Below are positions 1 through 11,080 of a DNA stretch of 64,000 bases, in pieces. The stretch is from positions 37,269,741 to 37,333,740 of the forward strand of contig CM041465.1 of the NCBI GenBank assembly GCA_023213395.1, in the 5' to 3' direction. The stretch is from Cycas panzhihuaensis. Its lineage: Eukaryota > Cycadophyta. The stretch's first letter is position 1; every line of letters starts with the position of its first letter. The translations under genes and the position numbers were made by a program. Below the pieces are notes generated by a model. The model had not been told where the DNA came from. It did no database searches and worked only from the letters and a program-made list of their open reading frames with translations.

Positions 1-690
1 GATCCCACTCTCTATCGACAGCTGATTGGTAGCTTGATATATCTCACCAACACTCGTCCAGGCATTTCATTTGCAGTTGGGATTTGCTCTCGTTACATGT
101 CTCAACCCAATCAGATACACTGGAATGCAGCAAAACGCATACTCAAGTATATCAAAGGAACATTGCAGTTAGGACTTGAGTATGTACATAAGAAGAACTT
201 CACTTTAGAAGGGTTCTCTAATTCTGATTGGGCAGGATGCCAGGATAGCAGGAAATCTACCTCGGGTTACTGTTTTACCCTTGGTTCAGCAGTTGTCTCA
301 TGGAGTTGCAAGAAGCAACCAAATGTTACCTTGTCCTCCATCAAGCGAATACAAAGTCGCGGTCATGACTTGTGAGGCTATCTCGGCTCGACGGATTCTT
401 GGTGAGCTTGGATTTCAAAGCTAATGCAGCCGCTCATTCATTGTGACAATCAGAGTGTCCTCAAGCTAACTAAGAATCCTGTTTTCCACGCACGGACCAA
501 GCATATTGAAGTTCACCACCATTTCATTAGGGAGCATGTACACAGTGGTGAGATCACACTTCAATATCGACCAACGGAACAACAGACGGCAGATATCTTT
601 ACCAAGCCACTTGGTAGAGACAAATTTGTAAAATTTAGAGATGGTCTTGGTGTTCGACTTAACATTGTAAACAGTAAGGGGGGGTGTTAA
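1..690 (+). pseudogene. copia RT C-terminus and RNase H (A1)
   Basis: The translation shows copia landmarks in order: YRQLIGSLIYLTNTRP, the RNase H entry WNAAKRILKYIKGT, SDWAGCQDSRKSTSGY, CDNQSVLKLTKNPVFHARTK, HIEVHHHFIRE and the terminal IFTKPLG. RNase H degrades the RNA of the RNA:DNA hybrid during reverse transcription. The frame is lost near the SS(S)EAEY site (about 340-370) and restored near 415, so part of the enzyme core is scrambled. The final stop codon lies just inside the LTR (688-690). The copy cannot make a full pol product. Confidence 0.85.
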
Positions 691-1171
691 ACCTTATGTT
701 TAAATGTTAAGTTAATGTACTTTTATTTTTCATGTAATATATGCACTTTTACTTTAGGGGTGACTTATCACTTAAGTGATAAAGTGCACACACACATTCT
801 TTCTAGTGACACAACATTGTCACTAAAGGGTCAAATAGACCCTCATGCACTTTTGCTCATGATCCAAGTCATGTATCTTGGATGTTTGACACTTGTCAAA
901 CATCCAAGGCCTTAGGTCTCTCATTTCACTCTATATAATGTTACCTCTCCTCATTGTCCCACAAGGAGAGTTGGAGCTGTATTGTTATGATATCAGTTTG
1001 CTAATCAAACTGTTTCTTCTTGGGAGCTTGGACCAATTCCAACTCCACATATTGGGTATCATTTTCTCTTGCTCCTATTTCTCTTTGCATTGTTTATGCT
1101 TTCATGCATTTGCAGTATTATGCTTGTACTTATGATCTTGGGACTAATGTGGCCTAATGCCCATTTTCACA
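685..1171 (+). repeat. 3' LTR of copia A1
   Basis: It starts TGTTAAACC directly after a run of seven G and ends TTTTCACA. The same start and end motifs bound the LTR at 51207-51754, which is about 60 bp longer because of internal indels. Shared inner blocks include CACTTAAGTGATAAAGTG and ACATTCTTTCTAGTGA. Position 1172 onward is minus-strand gypsy sequence. Confidence 0.85.
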
Positions 1172-3523
1172 GGTTTGACTAGTAGTTCATTGGCCAACTT
1201 GAGTGAATAATTAGTTGATGTTAATCTTGGACTCCCAAGTTTCTTCCATGTTTGGGTTGGTAGAACATTTACTGCTGCCCCTCCATCCACGATAACGTTT
1301 TTTAGGTTTACCCCCAAAATACCGATATCTACTGAGGGATCCAAATCGCATGATGGTTTGATTTTATTTAAACTTCTATAGGATTCTTTTAGGTGTGTCT
1401 TCCCTCCTTTGATCCATTCAATGACTTTTCCTAATGGAATGGTTAAGTTTAATTGGTTAACCAAATCTTCCATTAGTTTTAATTTTTGCAAAAGTTATTC
1501 TATTTTAGGGTTTCCTTTTGAGTTCTCTGGTAATGTTTGCTCCTCTAATTTCTTATTCCTTCTTCGGTATACCTGCTTTACTTCTGGTTTTCATAGGGGT
1601 AGTGATTTAAGTGCTTCCTCCTGCGTGGCTTCTTCCAATGCTTTGTTTGCAGCACCAAAGCGATCAAATTCTATTTTAGGGTTACGATAATCTTTTTCTC
1701 CTTCGTTTCTTTGATTCTGTAAGTTGACATTTTTTGGGGATCTGGGTATGATTGTTACCCCATTTAAGACCTTACCCTTGCCTTTGCACTCCTTAGAGGT
1801 GTGAGTGCTTGGACCGAAGTTCTTACACAAATATGGGCATTCTTTTTGGATTTTCGCTACTGGACAATCTGACTTCCAGTGCCCATATTCTAAACATATC
1901 AAGGCTCTACCCAGCGGGGGTTTCTTTCTTGGATTCTCCGATTGGGTTATGGTTGTATAGATTGTACGAATATTTCCATTGTTTCTCACTCGCCCTCTTC
2001 CTCGAGAGTTGGAACCTTTGGTGTTGAAGTAACAATCTCGCGTGCTATGTGTTCCTTGGTCACGGATATGGCACCAAGCATTTTGTTTGCGGTTTCTCGC
2101 ATTACATTCACACTCCTTCGTGGTGTGGGTGTTTTCCTCACAAATATAGCACCATTTCTCAATCGGGGGTTCTTTAACTCGATGTGTTTTAGAGTCTTCC
2201 CCGAGGTTATCTCAGTGTTGTAACTTTAGCCTCGCCACCTCTTTTCTTAAGGCTTCTATTTCCATGTTTTCCTCTGTCTTAGTCATTTGGAATAGTGGTC
2301 TATTCAAATTCTGTGTTTTCAGTTCATTGATTTCTTCTTGTAATCTTACCACTAAGGGATCATAAGCTATCCTCTTGATATCTATCTCCTTTTCAAAGTC
2401 CAAGGCCAACTCTTGCATGTGTTTATACTATTTCAATGGATGGGATGCAATTGCATTCCTTAGCTTAGCGTTTAGTCCATTCACGAAAAATGTACACATG
2501 CTTAAATCTGTAATCTTCTCATTATTAGTCATCGCAACAACAATCATGTCTATTTTGCTAATATAGGTCATGACTTAACTCTCTTGGCTTTTGTTGGATT
2601 TCCCTTAGTGTTAGTTCTATAATATCATTGTTTCTATATTTCAGAAATCTTGTTTCAAACTCCATTTTGATCTCATTCCATGATTTGTGTTGGTCCAGTT
2701 GCTTAAACCATGCCAATGGTACACCTCTTAGTGAATATACAAACCTCTCCTTAATTTCATTCTTATTTGTGATTTTTTCGAGATTAATTAATCTCTGAAA
2801 TAAATAGATATGTTCTGTAGCATCGGTTCAATCATCAAAGATGAGTTTTCCAAGTTCCCTATTGTGCGCCATTACAAACCTATCTTTCTTCTCTTCCTTT
2901 TGCGGTGGGGATGTTGCCTTCACTTCGGGAAACTTTTTGTAGAGTCTCCTTGGTGGGGTCTCTTCCCTACTATTCTCCTTCCCGAACAAGGGATTGCATC
3001 TTGGTGATTTTAGTTGGATGATCCCTGGTACTCTTGGTATTTCTGCTGCTACTGGAGTTTTTATTATGTATGATTGATCTTCCTTTCCCTCCGGTGGATC
3101 TTCGAAAAGGTATCTAATCAAGTGATTTTTCCAATGTGCCAGGGGACCTTCCTCCACCTTTTCTTCGTTACCACTCAGGTCCTTCGGAGTAGAGTCCAAG
3201 CTTTGTTCCGTTTCAAGGTTATTTGTTTCTTCTTCCTCTTGTTTCATATGCTTCCCTTCATTATAATATTTCCTTGGAGCAGGTGCAATTGTCATGGGCT
3301 CTCCTTGGCCTCTATTTTCTCTTCCCCGTGGTGTCTGGACTCCACTTGCCTCGGATCCTTCCACTGACTCATTTTGATCTTCTTTCTTCTTAACACTTAA
3401 TCTCCTTGCTCTCCTTATCTTTTTTTCTCAGGACCATCTTAAGGCTTTTTGCTTGCTTGATTCTGGTCTCTACTGAGGTTTTTCTTGTGACTCCTCCTTC
3501 TGCGAAGGCCGTTTAGGTGGCAT
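1172..3523 (-). pseudogene. gypsy gag-protease (H1)
   Basis: Gag/protease polyprotein of a Tat/Athila-like gypsy element. The likely start is the ATG at 3521-3523 (MPPKRPS), the same start as H2 and H3. Downstream come the VEGSEASGVQTP block, a coiled-coil-like segment near 2220-2420 and CCHC knuckles near 1800-2180. One knuckle reads ICLEYGHWKSDC with its first Cys lost. The aspartic protease has VIVDGGAAVNVLP, with DGG in place of the usual DSG/DTG. Several stops and frameshifts break it. The retrotransposon family is clear; activity is not expected. Confidence 0.8.
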
Positions 3524-3642
3524 TGGAAGGTTCCCCTGGCTGTCTAGGCTTAGTTAGAGCCTGCCATCACTGTGACAACCAGGGTGACTTGTTTTTTGCA
3601 CATGAATTTTCCAATTTCTCTTTCCTCCACTTAGTGGACTTA

Positions 3643-3655
3643 GGCAATGGAACCA
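3643..3655 (-). other. primer-binding site of H1 (tRNA-Glu type)
   Basis: On the minus strand it reads TGGTTCCATTGCC, next to the inner edge of the LTR. It differs by one base from the H3 PBS TGGTTCCGTTGCC, which complements the 3' end of plant tRNA-Glu (GGCAACGGAACCA, from general knowledge). Confidence 0.7.
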
Positions 3656-3656
3656 A

Positions 3657-4480
3657 TGTTGACTGGATTTGTTGTCTCCTATTGCAAATCTTCACTTGTC
3701 AAGGGTTTCCACTGTAGTCTAGGGTGTGTGTAAGTGGTCAACATATACATTCTTCATTAATCAAGCCACATAAGTCCACAATTAACATACATTCCTCATG
3801 TATTCCTCAGTAAGTACACATAATTGTTCACGCAACTCTTCTTATTTTATTAGACAATAGTCAAAATTACGTCATACAAGGTCCATTCGGCTTGACCGGT
3901 CAACTGTACTAGATCAGGTACCGCTGAAATCACTAACTCGGCTCTCACCTCCATCCCAATGAGTGGATGTGATTATATACACTACACGTTCCGATTTCAA
4001 AACGGTTGCATCTATAGTTGCAACCATCCGTTTTCCCAAATGGATGCCTATTCAGTCCTAATCCCGTTGTTAATGTTTAACCATCCGTTCATCCGTACGA
4101 CTGTCCAGGTGTCCTCTTCGTACCACAACCGTTCCTATCTGCTTGCTGCGTTCGTCTGCTCAACGTCCGTTCCTTCTATCCAACATTTGTTCGTTTACTA
4201 TTTGGTGCGTTCCTACTGCATAGTATCCGTTCTTGTGATGGAATGGATTGCATTTCCAGCTCTGTACTGCCCATTCCCTAACTCGAATGCACCGCAGTTG
4301 ACTGTTCTGCCAAAGTAACTGCTGGTTCTTCATCCATTCTTCTCCCCGAACGTATGGTGTCAAATATAATCGCAACACGTTTATCCCTACTCCTGAATGT
4401 ATCTCAACCATATGCTTTCTTCACTTGCAGTTTCCCTACCCTTATCAAACTAAAAAAACTTGCAAGTACCATAAGAGAAC
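3657..4480 (-). repeat. 5' LTR of gypsy H1 (outer boundary approximate)
   Basis: It begins TGTTGACTGG on the plus strand, one base beyond the PBS, as expected for the inner end of a minus-strand 5' LTR. It contains spaced CCGTTC/GTCCGTTC motifs around 4025-4240. No second LTR copy lies in the window, so the outer end is only bracketed between about 4430 and 4500. Confidence 0.6.
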
Positions 4481-4738
4481 AGGAATAATTGTTGGAGAAT
4501 AATGTTGAATCTATGGTCAAGTCATGATTATTGTAATTATTTAATTGGTCATCTCTCAGATGCTGTGCATAGTTATTTCGAAGGGGTTCGCACTTGTGTA
4601 GATATTAATTTGCGAGCATTATTAAAATGTGTTTTTAAGAGCTCACATCTCATGTATTCTCAAAGGTTATCTTAGAGGTTCCCCAATATCATTAGACCTC
4701 TATGTGGTTGATTGTATCATATTTGTCTAATGCAATAT
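4481..4738. other. non-coding flank between H1 and H2
   Basis: AT-rich DNA with no ORF and no recognised repeat. It ends in AATAT (4734-4738), the left copy of the H2 target-site duplication, so it was contiguous with 15094 onward before H2 inserted. Confidence 0.5.
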
Positions 4739-5549
4739 TGTTGGCATCAAAATTGACTCAATGGCTGTGTGAGGACCAGAGGTAGGTCAGATAACCTGGG
4801 TTGTGCAGGTACGGACCGTACGGAGGTACGCACGAGGCGAAACGGCAGAAAACAGTATGGCAGTGCGTGCACAGCGCACTGAACGTACGCGATGATGAAC
4901 GCATCGGCGGAGCAACGAATCGGCGGCCATGCGCATTACTCGAGGGACCGGTGAAGACACGGGAGGTGCGACGCACGTGCGTCTTACGTACGGAACCAAA
5001 GGAAGAATTAATTAAGGTTAACCAAAGAGATTAAGTGAAGAGGTACGCATGGCTGAAAGGGTACGGTTATGACAGGCAGTCATAACCCTTCAGCCAAAAG
5101 GTACCAACATGAGTACTTAAGGAGGTACGCATGATTCACTGGTTAGGGTGAGAGCCGAGATCAAGGGCACGCAAAGGTGCGGATGACAAGACGATGATGT
5201 ACCGATTGGAGCATGAGTGCATGATAAGTACCATCCGGTACGCATATGTAACAGAGGATCAGATGTCATTTGGAATGCTCGAGAACGCATTCCGGCCCAC
5301 TGTAAATAAAGTGTTGAATTAATAAAAGAAGAGTTATGTGGAAATTGGTGGATTGTTGATGTGTGTTGATGATGTGGTGAAGTATGTATTGAATTACTGC
5401 ATCTTTGTGTACCATTCTCTCAATTATATATCCAATTATATCTCCAATATATCTCTATAACCATCTTCACACTCTCCTAAAACTACACTATAGCTACTGT
5501 AACCTTGACAAGTGCGATTCCACAAGGGAGTGGAATCTATAACTCAACA
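4739..5549 (+). repeat. 5' LTR of H2
   Basis: It begins TGTTGGCATC and ends CTCAACA. Long stretches are nearly identical to the 3' LTR at 14273-15088, but differences are clustered: a GC-rich block near 4800-4985 and a block at about 5311-5549 with directional C/G swaps. A strong inverted repeat lies at 5051-5095, and an AATAAA-containing stretch near 5305-5330 may be part of the poly(A) signal. Confidence 0.9.
5051..5095. repeat. LTR hairpin (inverted repeat)
   Basis: Arms GGCTGAA..TTATGAC and GTCATAA..TTCAGCC face each other around a short AGGCA loop. The same structure is at 14584-14628 (H2 3' LTR), about 56130-56173 (H3) and, shortened, near 59997-60020 (H4, opposite strand). Its persistence across copies suggests an LTR feature such as a DNA/RNA hairpin; the role is unknown. 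Confidence 0.75.
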
Positions 5550-5563
5550 TTCCTTCCCTTCCC
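5550..5563 (+). other. altered primer-binding site of H2
   Basis: At the PBS position directly after the 5' LTR the sequence is TTCCTTCCCTTCCC. The H3 counterpart (56628-56641) is TTGGTTCCGTTGCC. All four G of the H3 version within this stretch are C here, continuing the G-to-C block of the adjacent LTR. As written it would not pair with tRNA-Glu. Confidence 0.55.
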
Positions 5564-5686
5564 TACCTCCATTCAGGAGGACAGGCCTAGGGTTTGAAAG
5601 GAAAAGAATGTGTAAAGGGGAGAGGACCACAGGCTGCCGTCGTGATGGCGGTCAGAACTAAGCCACAGGCCCTGTGGGACCTTCCA

Positions 5687-8455
5687 ATGCCACCTAAGAG
5701 GCCTTCAAGGTCGGAAGAGCCCCAAAAGGATACTTCACCTAAGGAAAAAGAAACCAGCAGGCAAAGGGCACTAAGATGGTCAAAGGAGGCAAAACTCGGA
5801 AGGCGAGGAGACTAAGTTCGCAAAACAACGAGACTAAGGGATGTCAGTTGAAGGATCTGAGGCAAGTGGAGCCCAGACACCTCAGGAAGAAGAAACCCAT
5901 GGCGAACGCATGGTATTGACACCAACCCCTATCAGAGATGATTTGTTTAGCCCGGAGTTGGAAGGGAAGCCTAAAGTGGACGAAAAACATAAGGAAATCT
6001 TAACAGAGGGAAGTATACCAGCGGAGGACAGCCCGAAGGACCTAGGTGACAGTGATAAGAAGGCGGAGGAAGGTCCCTCGGCATATTGGGAAAACAAGCT
6101 AACGAGGCAGCTATTTGAAGATTCGACAGAAAAGGGTTCTGATCAATCTTACATTACGGTAACACCATTGACAATACAAGTTCCAGGTGTAGTGGAACCT
6201 ATACATATAAAAACTCCGTTCAAAAATCCGTTGTTTGGAAAGGATACGGCAGCAGTAGTCACTCCCAGTACATCCCCAAAGGACGGAGGAGGGGAAAGAT
6301 CACCATCGAGAGCAGGTTGCAATCTCCCAAGGTGCACGACCATAGAGATTTAGGGAAATTAATCTTCAATGATACTTCAGACGTAGCAGAGCATGTGTAT
6401 TTGTTTCAGAATCTCATTGATGTTAGAAAAATAACGGACGAAGATGAGATTAAAGCACGCTCACCAGTACATTGAGAGGTGTACCCTTGGCTTGGTATAA
6501 GGAAGCGAACAAAAATGAGCCATGGGCAAAGATGAAGAAAGCGTTAGAGAGATTCCAAAAGTTTCGCAGAATGAAGCTGTGGAAATCGCATTCGAGAAAT
6601 CGTGCAGAGGCTTGGGAATCCGTACTTACATTAGTAGAATGAAGATTATTGCGGCAAGTATGATCAATGAGATAATTACGGATCATAACATGAAGAATTA
6701 CTTCACGAGGGCTAAATGAGAAGTTGCGAGCCATGATGCATGCTCATCCATTGAAATCATTCAAGAATGCTCGGGAGTTGGCATTGGATTTCGAGATGGA
6801 AATGGGCCTTCGAGGGACAAGATTCCTTCTTTGCTAAGATTGCAAGATGAGATTAGAGAGTCGAGAGAATCGGATAATCGACCCTTCCGAAGTTGGAGTA
6901 GCGTAAGAGGAGTCCGAATTAGAGGCACTGAGGAAAGAAGTAGCCCGATTGAAAATGAGAAATAATCGGGAAGAAGAAGAGGCACCAAAGAAGAAAGAGC
7001 ACCTTTGGAAGGGTGACCAAGTGGTGCCATATTTGTGAAGAGAACTCACATACCACGCGGGAATGTGAATTGAACTTAAAAAACAATGTGACGCACCAAC
7101 AGAGAAGTGGTGCCACATATGTGAGGTGGATACCCACACAACTAGGGATTGCTTCTACAATTCCGGAGGAAAATCATTCGAGGAGGTCGAGGTCGGGAAG
7201 AGGCAACCCACCTGCAACGTGTATACAACGAGGGGTGCACGTAACCCTTGAGGAAGAGACAGTAGATGGGGAGATGCCTCATGCGCCTCTGATTCGGACA
7301 CTAGAAGTCCGAATGCGATGAAGGCGGAATACGAACAAAAGCCGTCAGATGTGGTAGCGTGGGCCAAGTGACCACAAAACCCAAGATTGCAAGGGTAAAG
7401 CCAAAGCAACAAACTTAATGACCATCGTGCGAGAAACAAAAAATGTGAAATTGCGAGAATAAGCGAGAAGAGAAAGTGGATGAAGAATACCCACATCCCC
7501 AAGCGAATTGGATCGGTACAAGAAAGCAAAACAAGTGTTGGACGGTTTAATCCAGGAGGAAAATATATTGCCAATGGGTAAGCCAGAAACAAAAAATGTG
7601 TACGTTCGGAAAAACAAACAAAAAGAGCCAGAGAAACTACTAGAAGAATCAACGGTAAAACCCCAAATGGTGCAAATGGAGGAGTTATTCAAAGGATTAC
7701 CAGCCGAAGATATTCCCCGAATGTTGGTACTAATGGAGAATTTAGTAAAGCGATTGCGATTGACCATTCCTCATCTCAGGTGATTGATTGGATTAAAGGA
7801 GGTGTGTTGCAAAGAGGAATTACCAAAAGTTTGAAACAAGTTATACCATCGTTTGACATGGATCCAATGGTAACCATGTCTGTATTGGGAGAAACATTTC
7901 CTCGAGTCATTGTGGATGGAGGGGCGATGGCGTGTTACCCTTTGCAACATGGCGTAAATTGGGAAGTCCGCAATTGGGCGAGAACTTATTCACTCAAATT
8001 GGCCAATGAATTCTTGAGTGCGACCGTAGGCGGTTGGCGATATAAAAGTAAACGTGGCGGGGATAGTGGTGAGAGTCGACTTCACGATCGTAGAAAGCAG
8101 AGAAAGGAGCCACTCCCTACCCGGCGTTACTAGGAAGGCCATGGTTGTACTAAGCAATGCCTCCGCATTGGGAAAAGGTAACCTTCACTTTGTCGACAAA
8201 GAACAACAAAGTGGTGCTACCAATCTTTGGGAAGGAATTCAATTGAGGTAATCCCACGAAGGATCTAGCACAACAAGAACCAAAGACAACATTCTCTTCT
8301 AATGAGGAAGAACATATCTTCCACATGGCGGAAGAACCCACGACGTCAAGCGATGACGGCATGAAGAACCAACGGATCTCGAGGAGGTATACAACTCTTC
8401 TGATGACGAACATGGTATGAGGTTCGTGGATTACGGCTCGTGGATGCTTATGAAG
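5687..8455 (+). pseudogene. gypsy gag-protease (H2)
   Basis: Gag starts at ATG 5687 (MPPKRPSRSEEP), as in H1 and H3. It continues through VEGSEASGAQTP (about 5841), a capsid-like region with AYWENKLTRQLFE and ITDHNMKNYF, a coiled-coil-like stretch near 6900, CCHC knuckles at about 7020-7160 and a final knuckle-like region near 7350-7390. Protease follows at 7780-8150 with VIVDGG; the next residues are disrupted (GAMACYPL in place of GAAVNVLP). At least five frame changes or stops lie between 5812 and 8455. Family assignment is secure; function is lost. Confidence 0.85.
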
Positions 8456-9009
8456 TAAACTCCTCTTCATTCAGATGTAATTTGTTATCTAAATATGTAT
8501 CTGTAAACATTGATGATGATAATTTAAATTCTTTTGATTATATGCTGACTAATGATCATTTGGAAACTGATAACACCCTAGACCAACCAACCCCTAGTTT
8601 ATCTAGTAATTTTCATAGTTTTTTTCTAGTTAGTAGTAACCCCGACATCCCGTCTACTTCAGGTGTGGGTCCTGAGGTAGATTCCCTACCCCCCCCTTTT
8701 ATACAACCCGAGGAAGGAAGTAACATTCCCTCCTCTTCTTCCTTAGAGGTACACCCGACCTTAAATCTCTTCCAACCATTGGCGCCAAAGCGGAGAAATG
8801 GAAGGAGGATTGTGGTAAGTGCTTCTAGCGAGTCTCGGTCTAGGAAACAAAATTACCATTCCGGAAAAACTAGCGGTCAAACCTATATTGGAGATTACGT
8901 TAAACCATTCTATGGGGAGCAGTTATATGGGACTACCCATTTAACACACTGCATTGAGTATTGGATAGAACAAGGTAACGGGATAAAACTAAATGGCAAC
9001 AGGACTTAA
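8440..9009 (+). CDS. 189-aa open linker between protease and RT (H2)
   Basis: An uninterrupted Ser/Pro/Asn-rich ORF in an element whose other domains are broken. It starts in the GMRFVDY end of the protease segment and includes acidic and low-complexity parts (VNIDDDNLNSFDY, PSTSGVGPEVDSLPPPF) and a basic patch PKRRNGRRIVV. No known domain is recognised. It may be a protease-RT linker of the polyprotein rather than a separate gene. Element I has a shorter spacer here (25673-26024), so the segment is variable. From 9010 to about 9480 only scrambled linker sequence is seen. Confidence 0.4.
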   Translation: MDAYEVNSSSFRCNLLSKYVSVNIDDDNLNSFDYMLTNDHLETDNTLDQPTPSLSSNFHSFFLVSSNPDIPSTSGVGPEVDSLPPPFIQPEEGSNIPSSSSLEVHPTLNLFQPLAPKRRNGRRIVVSASSESRSRKQNYHSGKTSGQTYIGDYVKPFYGEQLYGTTHLTHCIEYWIEQGNGIKLNGNRT

Positions 9010-9382
9010 TTCTAACTCTCTGAGGGACAACTTGGTATTGGTACTTAGCTCACCAACATAACCTTAGCCATTGGCAAGAATTGCAATCGATGTTTCAATA
9101 CGATTCGATCATCCGAACCAACTAGCTATTCCAATATTCTATGTAGGACGGGACCCTAGAAAACACATACAGTGTGTAAGCAGGCTGGAAATCCTTGAGT
9201 ATACCTAAGCGAGGATTGGTCTAACTACTTCTACCACACCACAGGAAAGTAGCAAAAAGCGGTTCTGGGAAGGGAGAAAAACTTAGAGATAACTTGGGAA
9301 AACCTAAGGAATCTTTTATCAAAACCTTTAGGCATACCTCGAGAAAACCAAGAAGTAGACACGGTTAAAACATATCGTAATA

Positions 9383-11080
9383 ATGAGCATAAAGCTAGAA
9401 CAAAGATCCAACGAATCATCAAACAATACATTCCACACATACCCAAAATCAACAAATTCTCAATTATCCTGCAGAGTTCTGAAATTCACCGTTGGAGAAA
9501 GAGAAATAGAAGATACTCCAGGGCACAAAACGGAAAATGTGGAAGATGTGGGAAAAAGAAAGTTGAAAACAACAGAAATTAATGTTGGCAACTCAGAAAA
9601 TCCTAAACTCATTCGAATTGGAGATTATTGGGATTCCCAAACAGTAGCCAAAGCTCAGCAATTGTTCGAAGAATTCCGTGATGTATTTGCGTGGTCATAT
9701 AAAGATTTGAAAGGTATTCCTTCGGAAATAGGAATGCATCACATTGATCTGGTGGAAGACGCTAAACCAGTGAAACAGCGACCATATCGTATGAATCCGA
9801 AGTATAAAGAAAAAGTAAAAGCCGAACTGGATAAAATGTTAGAAGCAGGGTATATATATGAAATTGACTACAGTGACTGGGTGAGCCCTGTAGTAGTCCC
9901 AAAGAAAAATGGGAAAATTCGAGTGCATGTGGATTACGCACAATTAAACAAAGTGACGAAAAAGATCCATTTCGATTTGCCATTCACGGAGGATATTCTA
10001 GAAGCAGTCGGAGGAAATGAAATTTATTCATTCACAGACGGATTTAGTGGGTACAATCAAGTGCAGATTGCCCCAGAAGATCAGGCCAAAACAACATTAA
10101 ATAGCGGAATGAATGCGTGCGCCTATAAGGTAATGCCATTTGGTCTTACGAATGCACCAAAGAACATTTCAACGGATTGTGATTAATATCTTTCGTAAGT
10201 TCATTGGAGAAAAAGTTGCTGTATTCTTAGGCGACTGGACATTGTTCGGGTTAATGAAGAACCACATGGAAAACTTAAGAGAAATGTTGCAAACTTGCTT
10301 GGAAAACAAGCAGGTCTCAATCCAGAAAAGTGTACATTTACGGTACCATTTGAAACCTCTTGGGGCACATAGTCAAGAAAGAAGGGTTCTTTGACAGATC
10401 CAAATAAAGTGTCCGCCATTTTACACTTTCCGACACCAAATACGAGGAAGCAACTAAAGGTTTTTGGGTTTAACCTTAGGATATTACGTAAAATTTATCG
10501 AGGATATGCGTATGTATCGGGACCTCTGGAAGAATTCTTGAAAAAGAATATTGAGTGGATATGGACTAAAGATCGAGAACGAGCATTGAAACATCAAGCG
10601 AGCCATAGTAGCGACCGATACTACGATTCCGGATTGGAAGAAAACCTTCCATGTGCATGTGGGACGTCTGTCGCTATTGGATGCGTATTGGCCCAACCAA
10701 ATGATGATAAAATGGATCATCCAATATATTTTGTCGATCGGAAACTTACAAGAGCGAGGCGAATTATACAACAGAGAGGAAGCACTCGGCATGGTTTATG
10801 CACTACGTAAATTTCGACACTATTTATTATCTAATCCATTTCTATTTTTGTCGACCATCAAGCTTTGATGTATCGGTGAACAAACCTATTATGCGAGGAA
10901 GAATCGTGAGATGGTTAATCTTTGTTCCAAGAATTTTCGTTCGTAATCATTGTGAAAGCCGGGTAAAGGCGCACATTATCCCGGATCAACTATCAAGAAT
11001 CAAAAATGGAGAGAGAGCTACGGTGGTACGGATGACTTTCGACAGCTCTATTCAGTGGATGCAGATTCGATGGGCGGTAT
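9383..11080 (+). pseudogene. gypsy reverse transcriptase-RNase H (H2)
   Basis: RT copies element RNA into DNA. An open 267-codon stretch (9383-10186) holds FAWSYKDLKGIP, VKQRPYRMNPKYKEKVKAEL, DWVSPVVVPKKNGK, FTDGFSGYNQ and YKVMPFGLTNAP. A frameshift follows, and the catalytic box near 10225 reads FLGDWTLF instead of FLDDW, losing one catalytic Asp. RNase H-like sequence follows to about 11080 in several frames (VSAILHFPTP, VDRKLTRAR, ALRKFRHYLLS). The enzyme is dead by both substitution and frame loss. Confidence 0.85.

Larger units (their letters stand above)
1..1171 (+). mobile_element. Ty1/copia element A1, 3' end only
   Basis: This is the last part of a plus-strand copia retrotransposon cut by the left window edge: end of RT, RNase H, a G-rich polypurine tract at 676-684, then the 3' LTR. 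It closely resembles the 3' end of the composite element at 50611-51754. After its LTR the sequence switches at once to minus-strand gypsy gag-protease (H1), so the two elements abut; A1 probably inserted into H1. No 5' part is visible here. Confidence 0.9.
1172..4480 (-). mobile_element. Ty3/gypsy element H1 (gag-protease end and 5' LTR)
   Basis: Minus-strand remnant. From right to left: 5' LTR from 3657, PBS at 3643-3655, gag from 3523, zinc knuckles, protease, then truncation at 1172 by copia A1. The gag start and VEGSEASGVQTP block match H2 and H3, but the LTR is a different sequence, so H1 is a separate subfamily. RT and integrase are not in the window. The outer LTR boundary near 4480 is an estimate. 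Confidence 0.8.

Noticed and set aside
1409-2223. Plus-strand frames at 1409-2223
   Set aside because: Shadows of the minus-strand H1 gag-protease, whose zinc knuckles and VDGG motif fix the coding strand.
4801-5034. Small ORFs in the GC-rich part of the H2 LTR (both strands)
   Set aside because: They lie in a variable LTR block and change frame between LTR copies.
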